Positions 9,289 through 17,584 of a stretch of DNA of 64,000 nt are shown piece by piece (within the stretch, counting starts at the first letter, position 1; the number at the start of each line of letters is the position of its first letter). The notes beneath the pieces were generated by a model. The model was not told the DNA's origin. It did no database searches and was given only the letters and a program-made list of their open reading frames with translations. The stretch comes from Gammaproteobacteria bacterium (GTDB lineage Bacteria; Pseudomonadota; Gammaproteobacteria; VBWC01), in NCBI GenBank assembly GCA_006218035.1, contig VBWC01000018.1, forward strand, positions 62,001-126,000, read 5' to 3'. The position numbers and the translations under genes were made by a program.

Positions 9289-10323
9289 CTATGATGACTT
9301 GTCAGCCCGGCCGGCATCCGTGACGCACCGGAAGCCCACATCTTCATAGCGACCATCGGGCGGCAGATAGAACCGGTAGGCGCTGCGTTGAAACAGCTGC
9401 AGATTATAGTGGACGGCGCCATCGCTCCAGCTCGACCCGCGCAATACCTTAAAGGTCTCACCGAAATCCGTTGACTGAAAATCCGAGCCTGAATACGGCT
9501 GGTACCAGTCGTCCACCCACTCGGAGACGTTGCCGGCGATATCCCGCACGCCTTCCGGCGTCACGTCCGTCGCAAACGCATCGACCGGTGCGACGTCGTC
9601 ATAGTCCGGATTCTCGCCGGTGTGACTGACGCCTGCCTTCCAGTCGTTACCCCACGGAAACTCGCGGCCATCGACGCCGCGCGCGATCCGCTCCCACTCC
9701 TTCTCGGTCGGCAGCCGTGCGCCCCGCGACCGGCAATAGGCGTCGGCCTCGAACCATGTCACGCTCACCACCGGCACATTATCCAGATAACGCAGACGCA
9801 GACCGATCAACGCCTCCAGTTGCGTCTTGTCGAGTGCGCTGGTATCGACATCCAGTTTGAATATTTCGGTGACGAGGCGCCGCAGTCGATCCTCCGACTC
9901 GGTCGGCAGTTGCTCCCGCGCCAGTGCGAGCAGGTAGCCGTTTTTCATCCAGTACGGCGGCACATCCGCCTTCTGCGCGCGTGCATAGGCGGCGTACTGG
10001 GCGTTGGTCACCTCGAACCGGTCGATGAGAAACGCCTGAACCGTTTCACGATGTTCAGGGTGCTCATCCAGATACCACGGCTTGTTGACCCCAAACTCAC
10101 CGCCCTGCTTGTCCTTGTCGACCCTGTTACTCCCCATAACGAACGCGCCGGCCTCGATGAGTATCGCATCGGTCGCGGTGGGCGGGCTGCCTGCCGGACC
10201 GGGCGGTACCGCTTCCGCGTAAAGGAGCCCCGGGGTAATCAGCCACAAAATGCTGAACAAACGCAGACAGGCAACTGGCATCCCGCTCTTCAGGTATCGC
10301 CCGAGCATGGTGAACAAGATCAT
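9289..10323 (-). CDS. FGE-sulfatase domain (SUMF1-like) exported protein
   Basis: Up to 344 aa; the start is uncertain (alternative Met at 10281 gives a cleaner signal peptide MPVACLRLFSILWLITPG). Formylglycine-generating-enzyme-like fold: IEAGAFVMGS, RFEVTNAQYAAY, RLPTEKEWERIARG, FPWGN, DIAGNVSEWVDDWY, VLRGSSW and VGFRC. The paired active-site cysteines of true FGEs are missing (VLRGSSWSDGAVHYN at that place), so it should not make formylglycine. Related bacterial proteins act in cofactor or anaerobic-enzyme maturation or as binding modules. Periplasmic location inferred. Confidence 0.88.
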   Translation of the reverse strand: MILFTMLGRYLKSGMPVACLRLFSILWLITPGLLYAEAVPPGPAGSPPTATDAILIEAGAFVMGSNRVDKDKQGGEFGVNKPWYLDEHPEHRETVQAFLIDRFEVTNAQYAAYARAQKADVPPYWMKNGYLLALAREQLPTESEDRLRRLVTEIFKLDVDTSALDKTQLEALIGLRLRYLDNVPVVSVTWFEADAYCRSRGARLPTEKEWERIARGVDGREFPWGNDWKAGVSHTGENPDYDDVAPVDAFATDVTPEGVRDIAGNVSEWVDDWYQPYSGSDFQSTDFGETFKVLRGSSWSDGAVHYNLQLFQRSAYRFYLPPDGRYEDVGFRCVTDAGRADKSS

Positions 10324-10485
10324 TGGGTGCAGCGCCTCCCGGTTGTTGCCAATGGTTGCCGTACAATACCGGCCACAGAAAACTTTTCAAGCCCGTCCCG
10401 CAGCGGGTCTTGCGACACTGTTTCATCGGCCTGCCCACCGGTGCGTCACCGCCAGCGATGTTTTACGAACAGGCGGCTGCCGCAG

Positions 10486-11568
10486 CTAGTTCGCCACCAA
10501 TCGTATCACTGCCGCGAGCAGATCATCGCCCACCGATTCCGTATCCGCCACTATCGTGACATGGCCCAGTTTACGGCCGGGCGCCGGGCCTTTCCCGTAA
10601 CGGTGCGCATGCACACCGGGGAGCGCCAGCAGTTCGCGCCAGTCCGGCAATGCCCCGATCAGGTTTACCATCGCGCAGTAACCACGCGCGTCGGTACGAC
10701 CGAGCGGCCAATCGAGGATCGCGCGCAAATGATTTTCGAACTGGCTCGTCACCGCCCCCTCGATGGTCCAGTGCCCGGAATTATGCACACGGGGCGCCGC
10801 CTCGTTCGCGATCAGCACGCCGTTCTTGTCAAACATCTCCAGCGCCAGCACGCCGACGTAATCCAGCCGCTGCATCAATGCGTGAACGTGCCGCTCCGCC
10901 GACGCCTGCAACACGGTGTCATGGATGACGCGCGACGTCCGCAGAATGCCATCGCGATGCGTGTTCTCGGTTAACGGATAAAACACCGTGTCGCCGGACA
11001 CGCTGCGCGCGGCAACCAGCGATACTTCACGACGAAAATCGACGTATCCCTCCAGCAACAGCGGACTGCCACCGAGCCGTTGCCAGGCGGGGGTAATGTC
11101 CCACGCACCTTGCAGCAGATATTGCCCGCGGCCGTCATAACCCATCCGGCGCGTCTTCAGGATGGCGGGATACCCGACGCTGCCGGTCGCGGCGACCAGA
11201 TCGTCGCGCGTATCGACGGTGACTATCGGCGCGGTCGGCATGCCGAGCGCCTGAAACAGCCGCTTCTCCGTCAACCGATCCTGCAAGACTTCAAGCGCAT
11301 CCGCCGACGGATGAACAGGCAGCCGGTCCGCGAGCCTGCGCACCGCCGCGACCGGCACGTTTTCGAACTCGAACGTCGCCACATCCGCATCGGCGGCCAG
11401 CCCGGCCAGCGCTGTGTCGTTATCGAATCCTTCGACGAGGTGGCGCGTGACCTGGCCGGCGCATGCGTCCGCGGCCGGATCAAGCACCGTAAATGTCAGG
11501 CCCATTGGATACCCGGCCAGCGCCAGCATACGCCCGAGCTGTCCGCCGCCGAGAATTCCTATCTTCAC
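10486..11568 (-). CDS. purK: 5-(carboxyamino)imidazole ribonucleotide synthase
   Basis: ATP-grasp enzyme of de novo purine synthesis: AIR + ATP + bicarbonate to N5-CAIR. The GTG at 11568 gives VKIGILGGGQLGRML, the standard PurK N-terminus, and about 360 aa, the usual length; a GTG at 11619 would add 17 atypical residues. MGYDGRGQY (ATP-grasp), EVSLVAARS and NEAAPRVHNSGHWT are visible. Directly downstream of purE on the same strand, so one purEK operon. Confidence 0.96.
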   Translation of the reverse strand: MKIGILGGGQLGRMLALAGYPMGLTFTVLDPAADACAGQVTRHLVEGFDNDTALAGLAADADVATFEFENVPVAAVRRLADRLPVHPSADALEVLQDRLTEKRLFQALGMPTAPIVTVDTRDDLVAATGSVGYPAILKTRRMGYDGRGQYLLQGAWDITPAWQRLGGSPLLLEGYVDFRREVSLVAARSVSGDTVFYPLTENTHRDGILRTSRVIHDTVLQASAERHVHALMQRLDYVGVLALEMFDKNGVLIANEAAPRVHNSGHWTIEGAVTSQFENHLRAILDWPLGRTDARGYCAMVNLIGALPDWRELLALPGVHAHRYGKGPAPGRKLGHVTIVADTESVGDDLLAAVIRLVAN

Positions 11569-11625
11569 ACGCCGATTAACTTCCCAGGATTCGCCCGTCA
11601 AACTCGTCACCACCTGCACGCGCGA

Positions 11626-12138
11626 TCAAGACGGCGTGTCGCGCGGATCGGTATTTTCCAGCACACCTTCCGTCTGTTGCTGCCGGTAGGCATCCAGGGC
11701 GCTCGCGAATCGCGGATGCTTGTTGGCCACGATGGCCGCGGCCAGTAATGCCGCATTGACGGCACCCGCCTTGCCGATCGCCAGCGTGCCTACCGGCACG
11801 CCCGCCGGCATCTGGACCATCGACAAAAGGGAGTCCAGGCCGTTGAGCGCCTGCGACTGGACCGGCACACCGAGCACCGGCACCGGGGTCTTCGCCGCGA
11901 GCATGCCCGGCAGATGCGCGGCGCCGCCCGCGCCGGCGATAATCACCTCGATGCCGCGCCCCCGCGCCGCTTCCGCATATTCAAACAACCGGTCCGGCGT
12001 CCGGTGCGCCGAGACTATCGCCACGTCATGGGCGATGCCCAGTTGATCGAGCGTCTGCGCCGTATGCTCCATGGTCGCCCAGTCAGAACGCGATCCCATG
12101 ACGATGCCGACAAGTACGTCTTGTGTCTTGTTCTTCAT
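11626..12138 (-). CDS. purE: N5-CAIR mutase
   Basis: 170 aa class I PurE, converting N5-CAIR to CAIR in purine synthesis. Landmarks: [13 protein letters not shown] near the N-terminus, [52 protein letters not shown]. First gene of the purEK pair; the C-terminal 15 residues are an unconserved extension. Confidence 0.97.
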   Translation of the reverse strand: MKNKTQDVLVGIVMGSRSDWATMEHTAQTLDQLGIAHDVAIVSAHRTPDRLFEYAEAARGRGIEVIIAGAGGAAHLPGMLAAKTPVPVLGVPVQSQALNGLDSLLSMVQMPAGVPVGTLAIGKAGAVNAALLAAAIVANKHPRFASALDAYRQQQTEGVLENTDPRDTPS

Positions 12139-12540
12139 TGTTATCGGTTACCTGTTGAGTCGCCACACCGCGGTTAATGTCGACCTGCAATACCGCCGCG
12201 GCAGCGACATGGACAACGCCCGCCCATTATGCCACGGCGCCGCCGCATCCGCCGTCATCGATCCGGTCTGGCCGGGGCGCTGCGATCACGCATCGCGACG
12301 GGCGAGCGGTGTTTACACGCCGCTAATGAATGACAATAGCGCGCCATTGTGACGCGGCAAGGCCATTGGCAGCACGCTATCCGACGCGGCGGCTGCGGCC
12401 GCGATATCCGAGCGGGATTCTCAGGAATCTCTTAAATAAACAACCGCTTTCGCAAGGTTTGGTTTGACTTGCCGAAGCCACCTATATAACATTTATTAAG
12501 TATATATCTTTAAAGATAATCGCAATATCCGGAGAAACAA
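12139..12540. other. Divergent purE / glbN control region
   Basis: About 400 bp with no gene. The right third (12430-12540) is conspicuously AT-rich compared with its surroundings and holds the operator-like palindrome described separately. Confidence 0.5.
12498..12518 (+). promoter_or_regulatory. Palindromic operator candidate upstream of glbN
   Basis: Perfect 14-bp palindrome TATCTTTAAAGATA at 12505-12518, overlapped by an AAG-N7-CTT dyad at 12498-12510, 22 nt before the glbN start. AT-rich AAG/CTT dyads are the style of NsrR (Rrf2-family NO sensor) sites; that link is inference. A TATAAC -10-like box lies at 12485-12490. Confidence 0.45.
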
Positions 12541-12909
12541 ATGAGCAAGACGTTGTTTGACAAACTGGGCGGAGAAAAAGCGGTCGACGCGGCGGTGGAT
12601 ATCTTTTACCGCAAGGTACTGAGCGATGACCGCATCAACAAGTTCTTTGCGGACGTCGACATGGACAAACAGGCAGCGAAGCAGAAGGCGTTTCTGACGC
12701 TGGCCTTCGGCGGACCAAGCAACTACTCCGGCAAGGATATGCGCGCCGGACATGCCCAGCTGGTAAAGATGGGCCTGAACGACACGCACTTCGATGCCGT
12801 TGTCGAAAATCTCGGCGCGACCCTCAAGGAACTGCATGTCCCGGACGAGCTGATCGCGGAAGCCGCGAAGATCGCCGAGTCCACCCGTAACGACGTCCTG
12901 GGTCGCTGA
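12541..12909 (+). CDS. glbN: Group 1 truncated hemoglobin
   Basis: 122 aa. trHb fold with the helix B Tyr (DIFYRKVL), the FGG/GG turns and proximal His in MRAGHAQL. Truncated hemoglobins of this group bind O2/NO and can dioxygenate NO to nitrate when re-reduced. GGAGAA is 7 nt before the ATG. The next gene, 23 bp downstream, encodes a ferredoxin-type reductase, a natural electron donor for the heme, which supports NO detoxification. Confidence 0.93.
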   Translation: MSKTLFDKLGGEKAVDAAVDIFYRKVLSDDRINKFFADVDMDKQAAKQKAFLTLAFGGPSNYSGKDMRAGHAQLVKMGLNDTHFDAVVENLGATLKELHVPDELIAEAAKIAESTRNDVLGR

Positions 12910-12932
12910 TTACCCCCGGGAAGCGGAGCACC

Positions 12933-13943
12933 ATGCCGGTCATTACCTTTCAGGGCGCACAGTACACCTGCCACGGTAACGAAACGGTAACGGACTGCCT
13001 CGAACGGCATGGTGTCTCCGTTTCCACCTCTTGCCGCAGCGGTATTTGCCAGACGTGCATGATGCGCGCGATCACGGGCCAGCCGCCGCACGACGCGCAG
13101 AAAGGCCTGAAACCGTCATTGCAGGACAACAACTACTTTCTGCCGTGTGTATGCACGCCGACGGGCGACCTGACGGTGGCATTACCCGGTGACGAAGTGC
13201 TGCAGCGTATTCCCGCGACGGTGATCCTCAAGGATCATCTCAATGCCGGTATCATCCGCCTGCGCCTGCGGCCGGAACAGCCGTTCGAATTCCGCGCCGG
13301 CCAGTTCATCAACGTATGCCGCGAAGCGGACGGCGAAGTACGCAGCTACTCGATCGCGAGTCTGCCGCAATACCACGAAGCCATCGAGATCCACGTGCGC
13401 CGCCTGCCGAACGGCAGGGTCTCGACGTGGCTGCATGACCATGTCCTGCCCGGCGAAAGACTACTGATCGAAGGCCCGCACGGCGAGTGTTGTTACGTGC
13501 CGGATAACCGGCAACGGGGCCTGCTGCTGATCGGCACCGGCTGCGGCCTGTCGCCACTGTATGGTGTGTTGCGTGACGCGCTGGACCACGGTCACGCCGG
13601 CCCGATCTTGCTGTTCCACGGCAGCAGCAGCCACAACGGGCTGTATCTCGTCAACGAGTTGCGTCATCTTGCCGAGGCACATGCGAACTTCCGCTATATT
13701 CCCTGCGTATCGGCCGAGCCGGCGCGCGCGGGTTACGCCGCGGGCCGCGCCGAACAGGTGGCGTTGCAGTCGGTCAAGTCGCTGGCCGGCATGCGCGTCT
13801 ATCTTTGCGGGCACCCGGACATGGTCAAGGACACCAAGCGCAAGGCCTTTCTTGCCGGCGCGTCGCTGCGGGAAATCCACGCCGATCCATTCATCATCAC
13901 ACACAAAATTCCACCAGCAGGCGAACAAGCTACTGCCGGTTGA
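12933..13943 (+). CDS. [2Fe-2S]/FAD/NAD(P)H oxidoreductase, probable hemoglobin reductase
   Basis: 336 aa. N-terminal plant-type ferredoxin domain (about 1-90) with CRSGICQTC and the final Cys in FLPCVC; FAD domain (about 95-195) with RSYSIAS; NAD domain with GTGCGLSPLYGVL and a C-terminal CGHP. This is the phthalate-dioxygenase-reductase/CDP-glucoseen-reductase type arrangement. It sits 23 bp after glbN, so the two probably work as a split flavohemoglobin: NADH to FAD to Fe-S to heme. No dioxygenase subunit is nearby as an alternative partner. Confidence 0.9.
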   Translation: MPVITFQGAQYTCHGNETVTDCLERHGVSVSTSCRSGICQTCMMRAITGQPPHDAQKGLKPSLQDNNYFLPCVCTPTGDLTVALPGDEVLQRIPATVILKDHLNAGIIRLRLRPEQPFEFRAGQFINVCREADGEVRSYSIASLPQYHEAIEIHVRRLPNGRVSTWLHDHVLPGERLLIEGPHGECCYVPDNRQRGLLLIGTGCGLSPLYGVLRDALDHGHAGPILLFHGSSSHNGLYLVNELRHLAEAHANFRYIPCVSAEPARAGYAAGRAEQVALQSVKSLAGMRVYLCGHPDMVKDTKRKAFLAGASLREIHADPFIITHKIPPAGEQATAG

Positions 13944-14373
13944 GCATACCGCCGCCGCTGCTCGATCAACACCGCCTGCCGCAGCCCGTATACGGAGACA
14001 CGTTGATCGTAAGCGGCCGCGCTGGCGCCGAAGTTGCTGTTCACCAGCCGTTGCGTATCCATCGTGACAAACAGCTCGGGCGAGATGGCATAACGAAAGT
14101 ACACCGCGTACTAACGGGTATCATCCAGCGCCGCCGCCGGCTCTTCAGACGTCAGAACTAAACGAGACTGCTGGATCACAATACATGCGCGCATGGTAGC
14201 CCGGATCGCGCGGATCGTCACTCCTGCCCCGTCCGATAAAACACCACCTGCACCGACTCGCGTATTCCGATCACGCCCGGCTCGAACGCCGTTGGCGCCT
14301 CGGCTAACCCGGCGCGCGCTGTCGGGCCATCATCAGTGGTTCGACCGACATTACTGGCGCAGTAGCACACGCT
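13944..14373. other. Intergenic, possible coding debris
   Basis: About 430 bp between convergent genes. On the minus strand 13960-14104 reads YFRYAISPELFVTMDTQRLV..., which resembles the end of an outer-membrane barrel, but it lacks a start and runs into the reductase gene. No functional gene. Confidence 0.4.
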
Positions 14374-14889
14374 TCAGGTCAGAAGCTTGAGCAGCTTCCT
14401 GCCGCGCGCCTTGACCGCCGGACTGCCGGTCTTGCTCTGATCCATCACAATGTCCTGCACCTCGCTTCGAAACCGGTCATGCGCCGCCGCAATACGCGCC
14501 AGTGCATCGAGCGCAGACACCCTGACGATGCGGCTGTCCGCCGTCAGGTAACGCTTTAATTCAGCAACGACAGCGTCTTGTTCACGCGCCGACAACGCCA
14601 GCCGCGGCATCATCTGTGCGAGATGCCAGCAGACCTCCTGCTGCTCCGAGGACCGCAACATCGAAACAAGTGGCTTCTTGTAACGGGACAGCAAGCCCGG
14701 CAATCTTCGCGTCACCTTTTCGATGACGTCCGACGCTCGTGCCCGCACCACGGGATCGGCATCCCGCAAACCGGCAAACACCTCGGCAAAGCGCGCCGGG
14801 GCCTTCTCGAGGGCGGCAACGACCTCATCGGCCTCGCCTGTCGAACGCAAATCGCCACCCCGAAGCCTGTCCAGCAGATTCATCGCCAC
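14374..14889 (-). CDS. HEAT-repeat protein
   Basis: 171 aa cytoplasmic, all-helical, with the alternating pattern of HEAT repeats (GLRDADPVVRARASDVIEK; LTADSRIVRVSALDALARI). A helical scaffold for protein contacts; partner unknown. Followed, in transcription terms, by nothing on this strand; the DUF2845 gene lies 15 bp upstream on the same strand, so they may be co-transcribed. Confidence 0.8.
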   Translation of the reverse strand: MAMNLLDRLRGGDLRSTGEADEVVAALEKAPARFAEVFAGLRDADPVVRARASDVIEKVTRRLPGLLSRYKKPLVSMLRSSEQQEVCWHLAQMMPRLALSAREQDAVVAELKRYLTADSRIVRVSALDALARIAAAHDRFRSEVQDIVMDQSKTGSPAVKARGRKLLKLLT

Positions 14890-14904
14890 TCCGAACGATG
14901 GCTG

Positions 14905-15555
14905 TCAAAATCCGTAATCGCCCGTCTGCACATCGACGACCACACCGTTCTCCAGCGTAACGAACACCAGAAAGCGCGTCGGGCCGAAGTTATAGGTCCA
15001 TTCCTCGACGCGGACCTCGACCTTGCGGCCCTGCGACAGCGTAGCGCCAGCCTCGTCGCGTATGCCGATCATCTGCTCCCGCTCGTCGCGTATGCCGATC
15101 ATCTGCTCCCGGCTCCGTTCGTCGACGGACGCCGGCTCGCCGCACTCGCGCAACAGCTCGATTCTCCGGTCGCCCTTGCTCACGATTTTGCCGCATTCCG
15201 GCGATCCATTCACCACCGCTGCGCCGCTGAAGCCGCGGGGCCCTGGCGTGATCTCGTCCAGCCGGCCGTTGACGAAGCGCAGGAAATGAATAAACCGGGC
15301 CGGTCCAAAGTTATACGTCCATACCTCGACCGTACTCGTATCCCTTTCACCGACGACGACCTTGCCGCTCTGGCTGAACACAACGCCCGTCTCCGCCCAT
15401 TGCTCGACCAGCAACGGCTTCCCGCAGCTCTTCAGTACCTCGATCTTGTGCTCGCCCGTCAATACCAGATCGTTGCCACAGCGCAAGGCCCATGCTGACT
15501 CCGTGCACAGCAGCATTCCGACGCAGGCTGTCGCGTAAATTCCCGATCGTTTCAT
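14905..15555 (-). CDS. Exported protein with two DUF2845 domains
   Basis: About 216 aa from the ATG at 15555 (an ATG at 15567 is also possible). Signal peptide ending ESAWA. Two similar halves, each with CG....G....E.L..CG.P and a VEVWTYNFGP/VEEWTYNFGP strand, the DUF2845 signature; the Cys pairs probably form disulfides in the periplasm. The second half carries a 10-residue perfect internal duplication (REQMIGIRDE twice) from a 30-bp tandem repeat. Function unknown. Confidence 0.85.
   Translation of the reverse strand: MKRSGIYATACVGMLLCTESAWALRCGNDLVLTGEHKIEVLKSCGKPLLVEQWAETGVVFSQSGKVVVGERDTSTVEVWTYNFGPARFIHFLRFVNGRLDEITPGPRGFSGAAVVNGSPECGKIVSKGDRRIELLRECGEPASVDERSREQMIGIRDEREQMIGIRDEAGATLSQGRKVEVRVEEWTYNFGPTRFLVFVTLENGVVVDVQTGDYGF
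15052..15111 (-). repeat. Perfect 30-bp tandem duplication inside the DUF2845 gene
   Basis: Two identical 30-bp units (15052-15081 and 15082-15111) side by side, with no mismatch, adding exactly ten residues in frame. The lack of divergence suggests a very recent slippage or duplication, or an assembly artefact. Confidence 0.95.
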
Positions 15556-15619
15556 GGGTAGCGACATGTCATCATCCCGTGCTCATACCATGCACATGGT
15601 ATATCGCGTAACGTGAACG

Positions 15620-15869
15620 GCCAATGAATCGTGACGGCAGGAGCTTGCGTATAGAGATACGCTGGAGGGTCCATCGCCGCGCAATGTCAGAAGTGCCGCC
15701 CGGTCCCGGCAGATCTTCAGCGACGACCGCATTGCGGATGGCGCAGGTGATACCGCCCCGCACCACGATTACCGCCGAAGCGGCTCGCCTTCGCGACTGC
15801 TTCGTCATAGTTCAGCGGATTCCGGTCGCCACTGATCCCGGCGAACAATTCTATGTCACGCGCCGTCAC
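15620..15869 (-). pseudogene. MaoC-like (R)-enoyl-CoA hydratase remnant
   Basis: Reading leftward from 15869 the frame gives VTARDIELFAGISGDRNPLN then YDEAVAKASRFGG, the typical start of MaoC/PhaJ hydratases including the catalytic Asp region; then a frameshift near 15785 moves the match to the next frame, AVVAEDLPGPG, the usual LPGPG block. What follows no longer matches. No proper start or end is present. A broken gene, not an active hydratase. Confidence 0.65.
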
Positions 15870-16023
15870 CTGTCGCGACCGCCGCGCCGCCTACCCGACC
15901 GTTGGCATACCGTTTGGCCATACGTCTTTCGTTGGCATCGTCGGCTCCTTATTCCGCGTGATCTGAGCCTGAATATTGCACGAGCATAAGCGACCATGCG
16001 CGAACAGGCGGGAGAAACGGACG

Positions 16024-17169
16024 TTACGTCGCTTTAGCGAACAGGCGCCGATTTGTCCCCCAGACCAGCTGGCCTGCTAGCGCCGGCGGAATCGGCGATT
16101 GTCTAGCGTCCGACTTTATCGGACATATATGCAGCGACTCCATACCGGGCAAATAGTAATACGAATGTAGCTTGCGCAGACTTTCGTCATCCATCAACTC
16201 GGAACCTTCGACGAAGGTCGCCCCGTGGATTTTGTCATCCTGACGGTAGATAAACGGATTGTTGGTTAGAAACGAACCCACTGCGGGTGTCGCGTTGTTA
16301 AATTGCAACCATATTCCTTGCTTACACTCGTCCACCAGCTGCAGACCCCATTTCTTTTTGAATCGCAGCAGCCCATCGTTCAGAAAGGACCCTGTTAAAC
16401 CAAAGCCAACCCGGTCGTAACCGTATGACCTGGCTCGTTCGAAACAGGCCAGATACAGCGCGGACATAACCCCTGTTTTCAACAGTTCCTTTTCGTGACT
16501 GATCAGGCCAAGTGAACGGGCGTACATGTTTTCAGCGTTTCGGCCCACGACGATGCCGCCGATTGGCTCACCATCAGCACCTTTGGCAAAAATGAGTTCG
16601 CCGCATCTTTCGGTTTCAACGATCGTCTCCCAACTGTCGGGCAGCGATAACTCCCCATGGCGAGCAGCGATGTAAGGCATATACATGCGCTCGTAGAATG
16701 TTCGGAGATCGCGACTGTTTCCGGCTGTTTCACATACAATATTGTTTTTGCGTATTCTCCTCAAATCATCCTTCAAACTGGAGCTGGTCTGCATCTGACG
16801 GCAGGCATCTTCAACCAAGATGCTGGTTCGCGACCAGAGCGGCAGCAAAAACCCCGAACCCGTGTCACGTGCTCGCCACCGCACAGGATCAATCTCTATG
16901 GCGACTATATCGCCTGCTTGATTTGTCGGCGTCAACGGGAAACCGGGCGCCCCTAACCACGCGCTGCCCGTCCTTTTAGCTGTATAGCCGGGCGCAAATA
17001 TCTTTTGAGAAATTGTGCGGAAACCGAAGTCGTGGCCAAAATAGACCAGGCTGATGGGAAGATCCGAAAAACGTTCCTTTCCCGACACCTCCCATCTCGG
17101 GAGCCTCCAACTGCGAATGAAGCTACGTGCATTACCCAGCAGTGAATTTGCCCATTTGTTGTTAATCAT
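16024..17169 (-). CDS. FemAB/GNAT-like acyltransferase
   Basis: 381 aa. The middle (about 170-290) has the FemAB/BioF2 GNAT-like pattern: LRRIRKNNI, FYERMYMPYIAARHG, ELIFAKGADGEPIGGIVVG, and a long helix ALYLACFERARSYGYDRVGFG. Such enzymes transfer acyl or aminoacyl groups in cell-envelope or exopolysaccharide work. It stands alone with no polysaccharide cluster near, so the substrate is unknown. Start has no strong ribosome site. Confidence 0.65.
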   Translation of the reverse strand: MINNKWANSLLGNARSFIRSWRLPRWEVSGKERFSDLPISLVYFGHDFGFRTISQKIFAPGYTAKRTGSAWLGAPGFPLTPTNQAGDIVAIEIDPVRWRARDTGSGFLLPLWSRTSILVEDACRQMQTSSSLKDDLRRIRKNNIVCETAGNSRDLRTFYERMYMPYIAARHGELSLPDSWETIVETERCGELIFAKGADGEPIGGIVVGRNAENMYARSLGLISHEKELLKTGVMSALYLACFERARSYGYDRVGFGLTGSFLNDGLLRFKKKWGLQLVDECKQGIWLQFNNATPAVGSFLTNNPFIYRQDDKIHGATFVEGSELMDDESLRKLHSYYYLPGMESLHICPIKSDARQSPIPPALAGQLVWGTNRRLFAKAT

Positions 17170-17584
17170 TGGTATGGACGCACGGCTCTCGCCCTAGAAA
17201 TAGAATCCACGATTAAATACTGATACAGCCGCTCATACGCCAGTCGACTGGCATGCCCAATCGCGGCATACGGACGCGTGCAACTGCAAAACATTTCGAC
17301 TTAATCAAGGATACCCTCACAGGGTTCGTCGATCGACCGGAGCTTCCCGCGGATGGCCACAAATATCGCTTGTTCCCATCGGTGGATTCCTTCCCGGGAG
17401 CCGATTATCCTAACGCTTTCAACCCTTGGGCAGACAACTGCGGCGAAATTAGTCTTCGACCTTATCGCTTCGCTCTCTTTATCCGTGCAATGACGGAGAA
17501 CTTATCAGGACCTGGTGTACTCTGTATAGCCAGATACGCTCGCGCGACAACCCACGACAACCCCGGATATCTAACACACCCACT
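17170..17584. other. Intergenic, no gene seen
   Basis: About 415 bp between divergent genes. One open plus-strand frame (17253-17588) has no start context or protein-like composition. Presumed promoter region for the ABC exporter operon on the right. Confidence 0.45.

Noticed and set aside
9622-10974. Plus-strand open frame of 450 codons
   Set aside because: Antisense to the FGE-domain gene and purK, both of which have clear family motifs; no motif of its own.
12464-12490. TTGACT/TATAAC sigma-70 promoter before glbN
   Set aside because: Spacing is only 15 bp between the best boxes; too short to call a firm promoter.
13799-14104. Minus-strand frame resembling an outer-membrane barrel end
   Set aside because: GTG start with a stop three codons upstream, runs antisense into the reductase gene, and similarity is only an impression.
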